A stretch of 40,344 nt of DNA, taken from positions 1-40,344 of the forward strand of contig JACPVJ010000002.1 in assembly GCA_016191785.1 (NCBI GenBank), in the 5' to 3' direction. Numbering within the stretch: position 1 is the first letter of the stretch; every line of letters starts with the position of its first letter. Positions 24,678-32,594 of this stretch are shown in pieces. The notes beneath the pieces were generated by a model, which was not told the DNA's origin, made no database searches, and worked only from the letters and a program-made list of their open reading frames with translations. The position numbers and the translations under genes were made by a program. Source of the stretch: Myxococcales bacterium (lineage in GTDB: Bacteria > Myxococcota_A > Polyangia > Polyangiales > Polyangiaceae).

Positions 24678-26000
24678 ATGATCCATCTTCGCGCCGCCAC
24701 CGCTGCAGCCGCTCTGGGGCTCGCCGTCCTGTCCACTTCGCCCGCGCTCCGGGCTGAGAGCTGCAACCCTCCGCGCATCTTGTTCGTGCTCGACTCGTCC
24801 ACGTCGATGCTGGCGCAGATCGACGACGCCGGCACGCCCACCACCAAGTGGAAGGCCCTGCAGGCGGCCGTGGCGGCGGTGTTCAAGGCGTACCCCGACG
24901 CGGCGCAATACGGCCTGATGACCTTTCCGGGTCCCGCGGGGCAGTGCTCCACGGGCACCGTGACCGTGCCCGTCGGCCCAGGAACCGCGACCACCATCCA
25001 GACGACCATAAACGGCCTGGTGATCCCTTCGAACAACCAGACCCCTGCCGGGCAGAGCTTGGTCGCGGCCTCGAAGTACACGGGCATCACCAACGCGGCC
25101 AACGCCAACTACGTCATCTTCATGACCGATGGCTGGCAGTACTGTTCCATCCCGCAGGTCAGCGGCGCGCCCACCTGCGCCAGCAGCGCGGACTGCAGCG
25201 CGATGAGCGTGTCGCCTTGCCCGACCTGCAACTCGTGTCAATCGGGGAGCTCCGATCCGGCGTGCAGCGGCAAGAACGCGGACGGCTGCTACTGCGTGCG
25301 CACCTGGCCGATCAAAGGCGTGGAAGCGCTGAAGGCGGCCGGCGTACCGACCTACGTGGTGGGATTCGGGAACGCCACCGACGTCGAGACGCTCAACAAG
25401 GCGGCCGCGGCCGGCGGCACCGCCCTCGCGGGGTGCAACCCGAGCAGCACCTCGCCCAGCTGCTACTTGCAGGCGACCTCCCCCAAGGAGCTGACCAACG
25501 CCCTCTCGAACATCGTGCAGGCCGTCGTCACCGAGAAGTGCAAGGGCGACTGCGGAATCGAGGGCTCGCGCACCTGCACCGCGGCGGGCTGGTCGGGCTG
25601 TGACGCGCCCAAGAGCACGGCCTGTCAGACCGCCTGTGGCAGCGGGACGCAGAAGTGCGAAAACGGCGTGCTCGGTCCGTGCGAGCCCGGCTGCTCCGAC
25701 GCCGGCACCGACGGCGGCGGCGGCTCGGCGGGTGCAGCCGGCTCGGCAGGCAGCGCCGGAGCGGGTGCCACCGGGGGCGGCGGCTCGGGCGCCACGGGCG
25801 CCACCGGCGGCGGCGGCTCGGGCGCGACCGGCGGCACCGGCGCGACGGACGCGGGGCTAGGCGGCGGCTCGGGCAAGGACGACGACAGCGGTGACGACGG
25901 CGGCTGCGGCTGCCGCGCGAGCGGGGCGCCACCGTCCCGGGGCCTGTGGGCGTTGGTCGGAGCCGCGCTGCTCTTCATCCGGCGGCGCCGCGTCGAGTAG
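24678..26000 (+). CDS. VWA-domain surface protein with MYXO-CTERM-like tail
   Basis: This is a 440-residue secreted protein. A Sec signal peptide (about 1-26, ending ALRA) precedes a von Willebrand factor A domain (about 33-285). The MIDAS residues are intact: LFVLDSSTSML (D-x-S-x-S), Thr in NNQTPAGQSL and Asp in IFMTDGW. The domain has a Cys-rich insert (CSIPQVSGAPTCASSADC to GCYCVRTW). A Cys-containing module (about 290-345) is followed by a Gly/Ser/Ala/Thr linker. The end is GGCGCRASG, a hydrophobic helix and RRRR, a MYXO-CTERM-like sorting tail. VWA domains bind proteins through a metal, so it is probably an adhesin or surface receptor. The frame is open upstream, but ATG 24678 begins the signal peptide. 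Confidence 0.85.
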   Translation: MIHLRAATAAAALGLAVLSTSPALRAESCNPPRILFVLDSSTSMLAQIDDAGTPTTKWKALQAAVAAVFKAYPDAAQYGLMTFPGPAGQCSTGTVTVPVGPGTATTIQTTINGLVIPSNNQTPAGQSLVAASKYTGITNAANANYVIFMTDGWQYCSIPQVSGAPTCASSADCSAMSVSPCPTCNSCQSGSSDPACSGKNADGCYCVRTWPIKGVEALKAAGVPTYVVGFGNATDVETLNKAAAAGGTALAGCNPSSTSPSCYLQATSPKELTNALSNIVQAVVTEKCKGDCGIEGSRTCTAAGWSGCDAPKSTACQTACGSGTQKCENGVLGPCEPGCSDAGTDGGGGSAGAAGSAGSAGAGATGGGGSGATGATGGGGSGATGGTGATDAGLGGGSGKDDDSGDDGGCGCRASGAPPSRGLWALVGAALLFIRRRRVE

Positions 26001-26009
26001 GAGGCCGCG

Positions 26010-26750
26010 TCAGGCCACCGCCTGGGCGTGAACGCGCGGCGAAAAGCACTGCGCGCGGAGCACGCGGGCGTCGACCTCGAGCAAGAGCGCGTGGCGGGCG
26101 TGGGCCGCCTGCGCCGCCGCGAGCGCGCTGTCGCGCCAGACCGCGAGGCCGTGCTCGCCGAACACTTCGCGCGCGAGAGGCTCGAGTGGGAAGCGCTTGC
26201 CGTGGAGCAACAGGCCGAGCCAGTCCGCGAACTCGGCCGGGACGCAACCGCTGGCCAGGCCGCCGCCGCCCCATGCCGGCAAGGCGTGCTCCCAGGCTGG
26301 CACGCCCAGCTCGGGCGCGACCGCCGAGGTGGACTTGAGCAAATAGCGGATCGCCCGGTTCAAGTGGCGGACGTGCTTCGGGAGCTCGGAGCGAGCAAAG
26401 CGCTCGGGGTGGGCCAAGCGCCCGAGGGACAGCCCGGGCGCTTGCACGAATGCGGCTGCAGACGTCGCAGCGAGCCACGCGAGCTCGTTCCACACCCGGC
26501 GCCCGTACTCGGCCGCGTCGGGCTCGGCGTGGCTCTCGAGCGCGCGAGCGCGGAGCCGCACCACGGCGTCGAGCCGGGCCGCGATTCCGGCGGCGCGCTC
26601 GGCCACCCACGCGGGAGCGCGCGTCGAGATCGGCGCGCCCGTCGCCAGCTCGAGCGCGATGGTCTCGCGCTGGCGGGGCTCCCACAAGTAGCGTGCGACA
26701 CGATTGACCAGCGTCGGATCGACCGGAACGAGGAGGCTCTGAGACGCCAT
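26010..26750 (-). CDS. Hypothetical cytoplasmic protein
   Basis: This is a 246-residue protein of unknown function from ATG 26750, which is preferred over an upstream in-frame start that would reach into the promoter of the divergent MerR gene. It has no signal peptide or membrane helix. The protein is mostly helical and rich in Ala, Arg, Leu and Glu, with Trp-containing conserved-looking stretches (VARYLWEPRQRETIALEL, YGRRVWNELAWLAA, EFADWLGLLLHGKRFPLEP). It is divergent from the MerR-type regulator and shares the intergenic region, so it may be the regulator's target. Confidence 0.65.
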   Translation of the reverse strand: MASQSLLVPVDPTLVNRVARYLWEPRQRETIALELATGAPISTRAPAWVAERAAGIAARLDAVVRLRARALESHAEPDAAEYGRRVWNELAWLAATSAAAFVQAPGLSLGRLAHPERFARSELPKHVRHLNRAIRYLLKSTSAVAPELGVPAWEHALPAWGGGGLASGCVPAEFADWLGLLLHGKRFPLEPLAREVFGEHGLAVWRDSALAAAQAAHARHALLLEVDARVLRAQCFSPRVHAQAVA

Positions 26751-26817
26751 GGGGCGGAGGTAGCAATCGGCGTGCCCCTGGCAATTCCGTGGTTTTTTCC
26801 CCATTCCGTCCCCGCGT

Positions 26818-26860
26818 GCCAACTCGAGGTTGGCTCCGAGAGTTGGCGTCGTGATATGCG
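26818..26860 (+). promoter_or_regulatory. MerR-type promoter with GTTGGC half-sites
   Basis: TTGGCT (26830-26835) and TATGCG (26855-26860) are 19 bp apart, the long spacer typical of MerR-regulated promoters. GCCAAC (26818-26823) and GTTGGC (26829-26834) form an inverted repeat around TCGAG. AGTTGGC recurs at 26841-26847 inside the spacer. Autoregulation by the downstream MerR-type protein is plausible. The 5' leader would be only a few bases. Confidence 0.4.
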
Positions 26861-26872
26861 CGCTGCCGGTCC

Positions 26873-27667
26873 ATGCGTCAGACCCGCGCGCTCAAGATCT
26901 CGGCCCTCGCCCGCGAGAGCGGCGTCCCCGTGGCCACGGTGAAGCACTACCTCCGCGAGGGGCTCCTCCCCGAGCCCGTGTCGCGCACCGGCCGGAACAT
27001 GTCCTGGTACGACCCGGCGTGCGTCGAGCGCATCCGCGTCATCAAGCGCCTTCAGCAAGAGCGATTCTTGCCGCTGAAGCTGATCAAGGAAGTGCTCGAC
27101 AAGGTCGGCGACGACGCGAACGACCTGGCACTGGCCGCGGCCATCTCGAGCCACGTCGAGCGCTCATCACCTCACACCCCGCGCACCCGCGCCGAGCTGG
27201 TCGCCTCGGGTGTGGCCGTCACCGAGCTCGACTGGCTCAAGTCGACCGGTCTCGTCACGCCCGACGGTCAGGGCGACAGCGAGACGTACCGCGGCGACGA
27301 TCTGGCCATCTTGCGGGTGCTCGGCGCCGCTCGACGTGTGGGGCTCCGAGCCGAGATGCTGCCGACGTCGATCCTCGCGGACTACGCCCGGGCGATTCGC
27401 GAGCTGGTGCGGACCGAGCTCGGGATCTTCCGTGCCGGCGTGATCCCCCTCGCCGGAGACCACTTGAGTGAGCTGGCCGATCACTCGGCCACCCTGTCCG
27501 AGCAGCTGATCGTGCTGGTCCGTCGCAAGATGCTGCTGCCGGTGCTCGAGCAGATGCTGGACGAGGCCCGGCGAGCCCGGGCCGGCGGCAAGAAGAAGGC
27601 CGCGCCCCCCCGGCCGGCGAGCAAGAGGAGAGGCCGCACGCCCGCCAGCCGGCGAAAGCCGGGCTGA
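26873..27667 (+). CDS. MerR family transcriptional regulator
   Basis: This is a 264-residue protein. The N-terminal winged helix is clear: LKISALARESGVPVATVKHYLREGLLPEP, then MSWYDPACVERIRVIKRLQQERFLPLKLIKEVL. Residues about 110-150 (VTELDWLKSTGLVTPD to YRGDDLAILRVLGAAR) look like a second, degenerate MerR-type HTH. A helical C-terminal part and a very basic tail (GKKKAAPPRPASKRRGRTP) follow. No cysteine metal site or known effector domain is seen. ATG 26873 lacks a Shine-Dalgarno. The gene diverges from the unknown gene at 26750. Confidence 0.88.
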   Translation: MRQTRALKISALARESGVPVATVKHYLREGLLPEPVSRTGRNMSWYDPACVERIRVIKRLQQERFLPLKLIKEVLDKVGDDANDLALAAAISSHVERSSPHTPRTRAELVASGVAVTELDWLKSTGLVTPDGQGDSETYRGDDLAILRVLGAARRVGLRAEMLPTSILADYARAIRELVRTELGIFRAGVIPLAGDHLSELADHSATLSEQLIVLVRRKMLLPVLEQMLDEARRARAGGKKKAAPPRPASKRRGRTPASRRKPG

Positions 27668-27699
27668 GTCCGAGGGCACACCGCCGATCGCCGCGCCGG

Positions 27700-29208
27700 T
27701 CAGCGGCGCGCGAGCAGCTCGCCGACCGCGCTCAAGAGGTCGTCGGCGGTCATCGGCTTCTGCAGCGCGAGGTCCGTGCCCTCGAAGGGCGTCATCGACC
27801 CGGTCACGCCGAGCACCGGCACGGCCGGCGCCCGCGAGCGCAGCTCGCGCAGCACGCCCTTGCCGGACTGACCCGGCATCGCTTGATCGAGCACCACCAG
27901 CCCGAGTTGATCGGCGTTGCGGGCGACCAGCTCCAGGGCCTCGGGGCCGCTGCCGGCCTGGACGACGCGGTGGCCCGCGCTGGACAGGACCGCGGCCATG
28001 ACCCGCCTCACATCAGGCTCGTCGTCCACCACCAACACCAGCGCCCCGACAACGGCAGCGCCGGCGGGCTCGGCGACGAGCGCGGACCCGGCCGCGACTG
28101 CGGCGACCGTGGGCAGCTCGACGATGGCGGTCGTGCCGACACCCAGGGTCGACTCGAACGCCAGCCGCCCCCCGTGCTCGACCACGATGGCGTACGCGCT
28201 CGAAAGCCCGAGGCCCGTGCCTCGCCCCGGCGCCTTGGTGGTGAAGAACGGCTCCGTGGCCCGCTCACGCACCGCGTCGCTCATCCCGGTGCCGTTGTCG
28301 GCGACGCGGAGCTCGACCCGTCGACCGCCGTCGGGGGTCGTGCGGCCGCGCGCGGTCACCACGATCCGGCGATCTTCGATGGCGTCGTCGAAGGCGTCCC
28401 GGGCGTTGAGCAGCAGGTTCAGCAAGACCTGCTCGATCTGCGCGCCGTCCCCCGGAATCACACCCAGGTTCGGCTCGAGCTCGAGGTCGACCTGCACGTC
28501 GCTCGGAAAGGTGGTGCGGCACATCTCCACCGTCCGTTGGACGAGCTTCGCGCAGTCGGCGTCTCGATGGGACGAGCGCCCGCCCTTACCGGCGAACAAG
28601 GTCAGCTGCCGCACGAGATCGGCGGCGTGCAACATCGCGTCCCGGCTGTCCTGGAGGAACCGGAGAAGATCGGGCGGAGACCGGGCGATCGACAGCTCGA
28701 TGTTCGCGAGCACCACCGTGAGCAGATTGTTGAAGTTGTGGGCGACGCCCGCGGCAAGCTGGCCCACCGCCTCGAGCTTGCGCGCGTGGAGTAGGTCGTC
28801 GCGCAGCCGGTGGGTGTCGGTCACGTCCAAGATGCCACCGACCAAGCGTTTCGGAGCTCCGCTCGCGTCCAGCTCGACCCGACCTTTACCGGCCACCCAG
28901 CGGGTCGAACCGTCGGGTCGCACGATGCGGAGCTCGAAGTCGTCGTAGTGCCCGCTACGCAGAGCACGCGCGACGTGCTCGACAGCACGCTCGCGGTCGT
29001 CCGGGTGAATGCTGCCGAGGTGGTCATCGAAGCTCGCCGGCACCGCGCGACCGAAGATCGCGCAGGTCGATTCGTCCCAGTCGATCCGGTCCGTGGCGGC
29101 GTCCCAGCTCCAGAGCCCGATGCCCGTGGCCTCGAGGGCGAAGGCCAAGCGCTGCTTCTGCTCGGCCAGCTCGCGACGCAGAGCAGCCAGCTCAGCGCCC
29201 CCGGTCAA
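27700..29208 (-). CDS. Hybrid histidine kinase (PAS-HisKA-HATPase-REC)
   Basis: This 502-residue soluble kinase starts at TTG 29208, chosen because a perfect GGAGGT lies six bases upstream. Domains run: a coiled N-terminus, a PAS sensor (about 20-132, with WSWDAATDRIDW and RWVAGKGRV), then HisKA with phospho-His157 (GVAHNFNNLLTVV). The ATPase domain has its N-box (LLNLLLNARDAF), ADNGTGMS and GTGLGLSSAYAIV. A C-terminal receiver has D395/D396, phospho-acceptor D441 (VVLDQAMPGQSG) and Lys484 (LQKPM). There is no membrane segment or output domain, so phosphate probably passes to another protein. The GVAHNFNNLL type of H-box is common in myxobacterial kinases. The gene stands alone. Confidence 0.93.
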   Translation of the reverse strand: MTGGAELAALRRELAEQKQRLAFALEATGIGLWSWDAATDRIDWDESTCAIFGRAVPASFDDHLGSIHPDDRERAVEHVARALRSGHYDDFELRIVRPDGSTRWVAGKGRVELDASGAPKRLVGGILDVTDTHRLRDDLLHARKLEAVGQLAAGVAHNFNNLLTVVLANIELSIARSPPDLLRFLQDSRDAMLHAADLVRQLTLFAGKGGRSSHRDADCAKLVQRTVEMCRTTFPSDVQVDLELEPNLGVIPGDGAQIEQVLLNLLLNARDAFDDAIEDRRIVVTARGRTTPDGGRRVELRVADNGTGMSDAVRERATEPFFTTKAPGRGTGLGLSSAYAIVVEHGGRLAFESTLGVGTTAIVELPTVAAVAAGSALVAEPAGAAVVGALVLVVDDEPDVRRVMAAVLSSAGHRVVQAGSGPEALELVARNADQLGLVVLDQAMPGQSGKGVLRELRSRAPAVPVLGVTGSMTPFEGTDLALQKPMTADDLLSAVGELLARR

Positions 29209-29270
29209 CGGCGTACCTCCATCCCATCACCCCCACCGAGCATACGACACACGGACCGCGGAGCGAAGGC

Positions 29271-30719
29271 TCACGGCTCGAACAGCTCCATCGTGCGTCG
29301 ATCGGCCGAGGCGCGCCGGGCCCGGGTCTCGGCCCAGCGCCGCAGCGCCTGCACGCGCTCTTCGTAGAGCACCGCCAGCGGAATGATCTCGGCCGCGGCG
29401 GCGTCCAGATCGGCCTGAGAGAGGTCGCGCCCCGCCGAGAACGCCCGGAACAGCGCGCTGGCCACGACCTGTTCGAGCTCGGCGCCCGAGAAGCGGTCCA
29501 GCCGCCGAGCCAGATCCCCCAGCGCGAACTGTGTCGGTTCGCGCCGGTGGCGAGCCAGATGCACCCGCAAGACCTCTTCGCGATCCCGAGCCGAGGGCAG
29601 ATCCACGAAGAAGATCTCGTCGAAGCGGCCGCGGCGCGCCAGCTCGGGCGGCAGGCGATCGACCTCGTTGGCGGTCGCCGCGACGAAGACTGGCGCACGG
29701 CGCTCTTGCAGCCAGGTCAAGAACGAGCCGAAGGTGCGTCCGAGTCGGGCGTCCCCGGGATCGCCGCCCAGTCCCTTCTCGATCTCGTCGACCCAGAGCA
29801 CCACGGGAGCCACGGCCTCGACCGCGAACAAGCCGTCCCGAAGCGCGAGCTCGGGGGTCCCCGACGCGAAGACCGCCGCGAAGTCCAGGCGCACCAGCGG
29901 CAACCCCAGCACGCTGGCTGCCGCCTTGCTGACCAGCGACTTCCCGCAGCCCTGGACGCCGCACACCAGCATGCCGCGGGGCTCGTCGAGCCCGAACGCC
30001 CGGGCGCGCTCCGAGAACGCCAGCACGCGCTGGGTCAGCCACGACTTGAGGACCCCGAGCCCCCCGACCTGGTCGAGGTCCACGTCGGGGTCGATCAGCT
30101 CGACGGTCGCGCGACTGCGGAGCACGCGGCGCTTCTCGCGCCCGACGCGCGCCGCGGCCTCGGTGGGCGAGCCCGCGGTGCTGGCGTCGCGGAAAGCACG
30201 CTCGGCCTCGAGCAGCGTCATGCCCCGGGCCGCCCGCAAGAGAGGCTCGCGCTCGCCGAGCACCGGGGTCGGCTGCTCTTGGATCACCCCGTCGAGCGCC
30301 AGCGAGAGCTCGGCGTCGCTCGGCAGCGGCAGCGCCAGCACCGCCACGTCCCGCTCGAGCTCGACGGGCAGCTCGAGCGCCGGCGCGAGCAGCACCAGCG
30401 GGGGAGCGGGCGACTCGAACCCGGCAACGAAGTCCCTGAGCGCGCGCGCCACTCGAGCCTCGCCGAGCCAGCGGTGCACGTCCAAGAGCACCCGCACGCG
30501 AGTCGGATCTTCCAGCGCTTCGAGCACCACTCGGACCAGGTCGTCCGCCGCCCCCGCCCCGGCTCGGGTCGCCGCCCAGCGGTCGATCTCGCGGCCCGGG
30601 AACAGACGGGCGACCAAGGCGAGGGCCCGGGCCTCTTCCCGCGTCTCGAGGGCGACGACCGGGAACCCGGACGCGATCTTTCGCCGGAGCTCAGTCTCGA
30701 CTTCGCTGGCCACCGTCAT
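29271..30719 (-). CDS. AAA+ ATPase, Ycf46-like
   Basis: This is a 482-residue protein. The N-terminal domain (about 1-215) has no clear motif but resembles the N-terminal half of Ycf46-type ATPases ([15 protein letters not shown]). A single AAA+ module (about 216-480) has Walker A GVQGCGKS (254-261), Walker [10 protein letters not shown] with D311/E312, sensor Asn in [10 protein letters not shown] (N351) and Arg fingers in [13 protein letters not shown]. It ends in the helical lid. The ATG at 30719 overlaps the stop of the GspE-like gene by four bases (ATGA), so the two are translationally coupled. Ycf46-like proteins have roles in photosynthesis and CO2 uptake regulation in cyanobacteria. 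The function in myxobacteria is unknown. Confidence 0.9.
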   Translation of the reverse strand: MTVASEVETELRRKIASGFPVVALETREEARALALVARLFPGREIDRWAATRAGAGAADDLVRVVLEALEDPTRVRVLLDVHRWLGEARVARALRDFVAGFESPAPPLVLLAPALELPVELERDVAVLALPLPSDAELSLALDGVIQEQPTPVLGEREPLLRAARGMTLLEAERAFRDASTAGSPTEAAARVGREKRRVLRSRATVELIDPDVDLDQVGGLGVLKSWLTQRVLAFSERARAFGLDEPRGMLVCGVQGCGKSLVSKAAASVLGLPLVRLDFAAVFASGTPELALRDGLFAVEAVAPVVLWVDEIEKGLGGDPGDARLGRTFGSFLTWLQERRAPVFVAATANEVDRLPPELARRGRFDEIFFVDLPSARDREEVLRVHLARHRREPTQFALGDLARRLDRFSGAELEQVVASALFRAFSAGRDLSQADLDAAAAEIIPLAVLYEERVQALRRWAETRARRASADRRTMELFEP

Positions 30720-32560
30720 GCCTCCGTGGTCACCCGCAGCACCTCGGCGAAGGTGGTGACGCCCCGCGCGAGCTTCTTGATGGCCGCCTCGCGCAGCGTC
30801 ATCAGCCCATCGTCGCGAGCTTGCCGCATCATGTCCTTCGAGCTGGCACCGGCGGCGATCATGCGGCGGATCTTGTCGTCGACCTCCATCACCTCGAACA
30901 CACCGGTCCGACCGTAGAGCCCGGTGTTTCGGCAGCGCACGCAGCCTTCGCCCTCGGGCACCATCAGCTCGCGGAACTCGCCGCCGGACTCCAGGGCGTC
31001 CACGTCCACGCCGAGCATCGCCATCTGGTCGCGCAAGAGGAAGGTCTCGACCCGACAATTGGCGCAGACCAAGCGAACCAGACGCTGCGCGGCGATGCAG
31101 ACCAGCGTCGACGCCAGCACGAAGGGGTCCACGCCCAGCTCGAGCAAGCGCGTCACCCCGGTCGGGGCGTCGTTGGTGTGCAGGGTGGCGACGACCAGGT
31201 GTCCGGTGAGCGCCGCCTGCGCCGCGATGGACGCGGTCTCGGGATCGCGGATCTCACCCACCATGATCACGTCCGGGTCCTGCCGCAGAACCGTGCGCAG
31301 CCCCTCGGGGAAGGTGAGCCCGATCTTGGGCTGAACGGCGATCTGATTGAACTCGTCGAGGACGATCTCGATTGGATCCTCGATGGTGACCACGTTGATC
31401 TCGGGACTCGCGACGGCGCGTAGCGTGGCGTACAGGGTCGACGTCTTGCCGCTCCCGGTGGGCCCCGTGACCAAGATGAGCCCGGTCGATCGGGCGATGG
31501 CTCGCTCGACCATCGCCAGCTGCTCGGGGAACAGCCCGATCTCGGCCAGGTCGCGCACCATCACCTCGGGGTCGAACACTCTGAGCACCAGCTTCTCGCC
31601 GAACGCCACGCTCACGGTCGAGACGCGGAGCTCGACCTCGCGCTCGCCGCGCGCCATCTTGATGCGGCCGTCTTGGGCGCGGCGTTTCTCGGCAATGTCG
31701 AGCCGCGCCAGGGTCTTGATGCGACTGACCACCGCCGGGTGGACCACCTTGGGCAGGGTGTGCACCTTGTGCAGCACCCCGTCGATGCGCATGCGCACCA
31801 CGCACTGCTCGCGATGGGGTTCGAAATGCACGTCGCTGGCGCGCTGGTCGAGCGCATAGTTGAGCAGGTACTCGACGGCGGCGACGACGTGGCTGTCGGC
31901 GGCGTCGATCTCGTCGACGCGCTTGAGCTGCACGTACCGTTCGAGGTTGCCGATGTCCACGCCGGGCGACGCGATCTCTTTGGCGGCCGCGGTCACCGCG
32001 CCCCGGAAGCCGTAGAACTCGGTGATCAGCCGGCTGATCTCGCCGGGCGCGGCCAGCACCAGGCGCGGCTCGCGCTTGACATAGGTGCGGATGTCGTCGA
32101 GCAGCTGCGCGTCCAGCGGGTCGCCGACCGCCACCGTCACGGTGGTGGCGTCCGCCGCGATCACCAGCGCGCCGTGCTTCTTGGCGAACGGCCGAGAGAG
32201 GTACTGGGGCGCGAGCTTGGCGTCGAGCTTGAGCGGGTCGAGGTCGACGAACGGCAGCCCCGCCTCGGCGGCCAGCGCCTGCATGATGGCGCGCTCGGCC
32301 AGCGGGTAACGCTCGTCCCCGCCCACGCCGAAGCCCATCGCGACCAGCACTTCGGCGGGGTGGACCGGCTCCTCGCTGCCCGGGCGCCGCGTGCGCACGA
32401 CGCCGGTCTTGGCTCGCAGCACCCGCGCGCGCTCCCGGTCCTGCCGAACGATCGCCTCGCGGTGCTGTTCGGGTGTGATGAGCCGAGCGTTCTCCAGCAC
32501 GCGACACAGCATCTCGACCGTGAGCGCACGCGGACGGAGCTGATGACGGGGGCTCTCCAC
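30716..32560 (-). CDS. GspE/PilB-type secretion ATPase
   Basis: This is a 614-residue hexameric-motor ATPase of the type II secretion/type IV pilus family. An MshEN-like N-terminal domain (about 65-190) binds the platform or c-di-GMP in relatives. The motor domain has Walker A GPTGSGKT (366-373), Walker [10 protein letters not shown] (431-439), the His box [12 protein letters not shown] and a four-Cys zinc site (C499, C502, C540, C543). The start codon is GTG 32560, 34 bp after glnE. No other type II secretion or pilus gene is near, so the motor is an orphan in this window. The partner may be the coupled AAA+ ATPase. Confidence 0.92.
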   Translation of the reverse strand: MESPRHQLRPRALTVEMLCRVLENARLITPEQHREAIVRQDRERARVLRAKTGVVRTRRPGSEEPVHPAEVLVAMGFGVGGDERYPLAERAIMQALAAEAGLPFVDLDPLKLDAKLAPQYLSRPFAKKHGALVIAADATTVTVAVGDPLDAQLLDDIRTYVKREPRLVLAAPGEISRLITEFYGFRGAVTAAAKEIASPGVDIGNLERYVQLKRVDEIDAADSHVVAAVEYLLNYALDQRASDVHFEPHREQCVVRMRIDGVLHKVHTLPKVVHPAVVSRIKTLARLDIAEKRRAQDGRIKMARGEREVELRVSTVSVAFGEKLVLRVFDPEVMVRDLAEIGLFPEQLAMVERAIARSTGLILVTGPTGSGKTSTLYATLRAVASPEINVVTIEDPIEIVLDEFNQIAVQPKIGLTFPEGLRTVLRQDPDVIMVGEIRDPETASIAAQAALTGHLVVATLHTNDAPTGVTRLLELGVDPFVLASTLVCIAAQRLVRLVCANCRVETFLLRDQMAMLGVDVDALESGGEFRELMVPEGEGCVRCRNTGLYGRTGVFEVMEVDDKIRRMIAAGASSKDMMRQARDDGLMTLREAAIKKLARGVTTFAEVLRVTTEA

Positions 32561-32594
32561 TCACCCGGGAGGGTGCGCCGGGACACGGCGGCCA

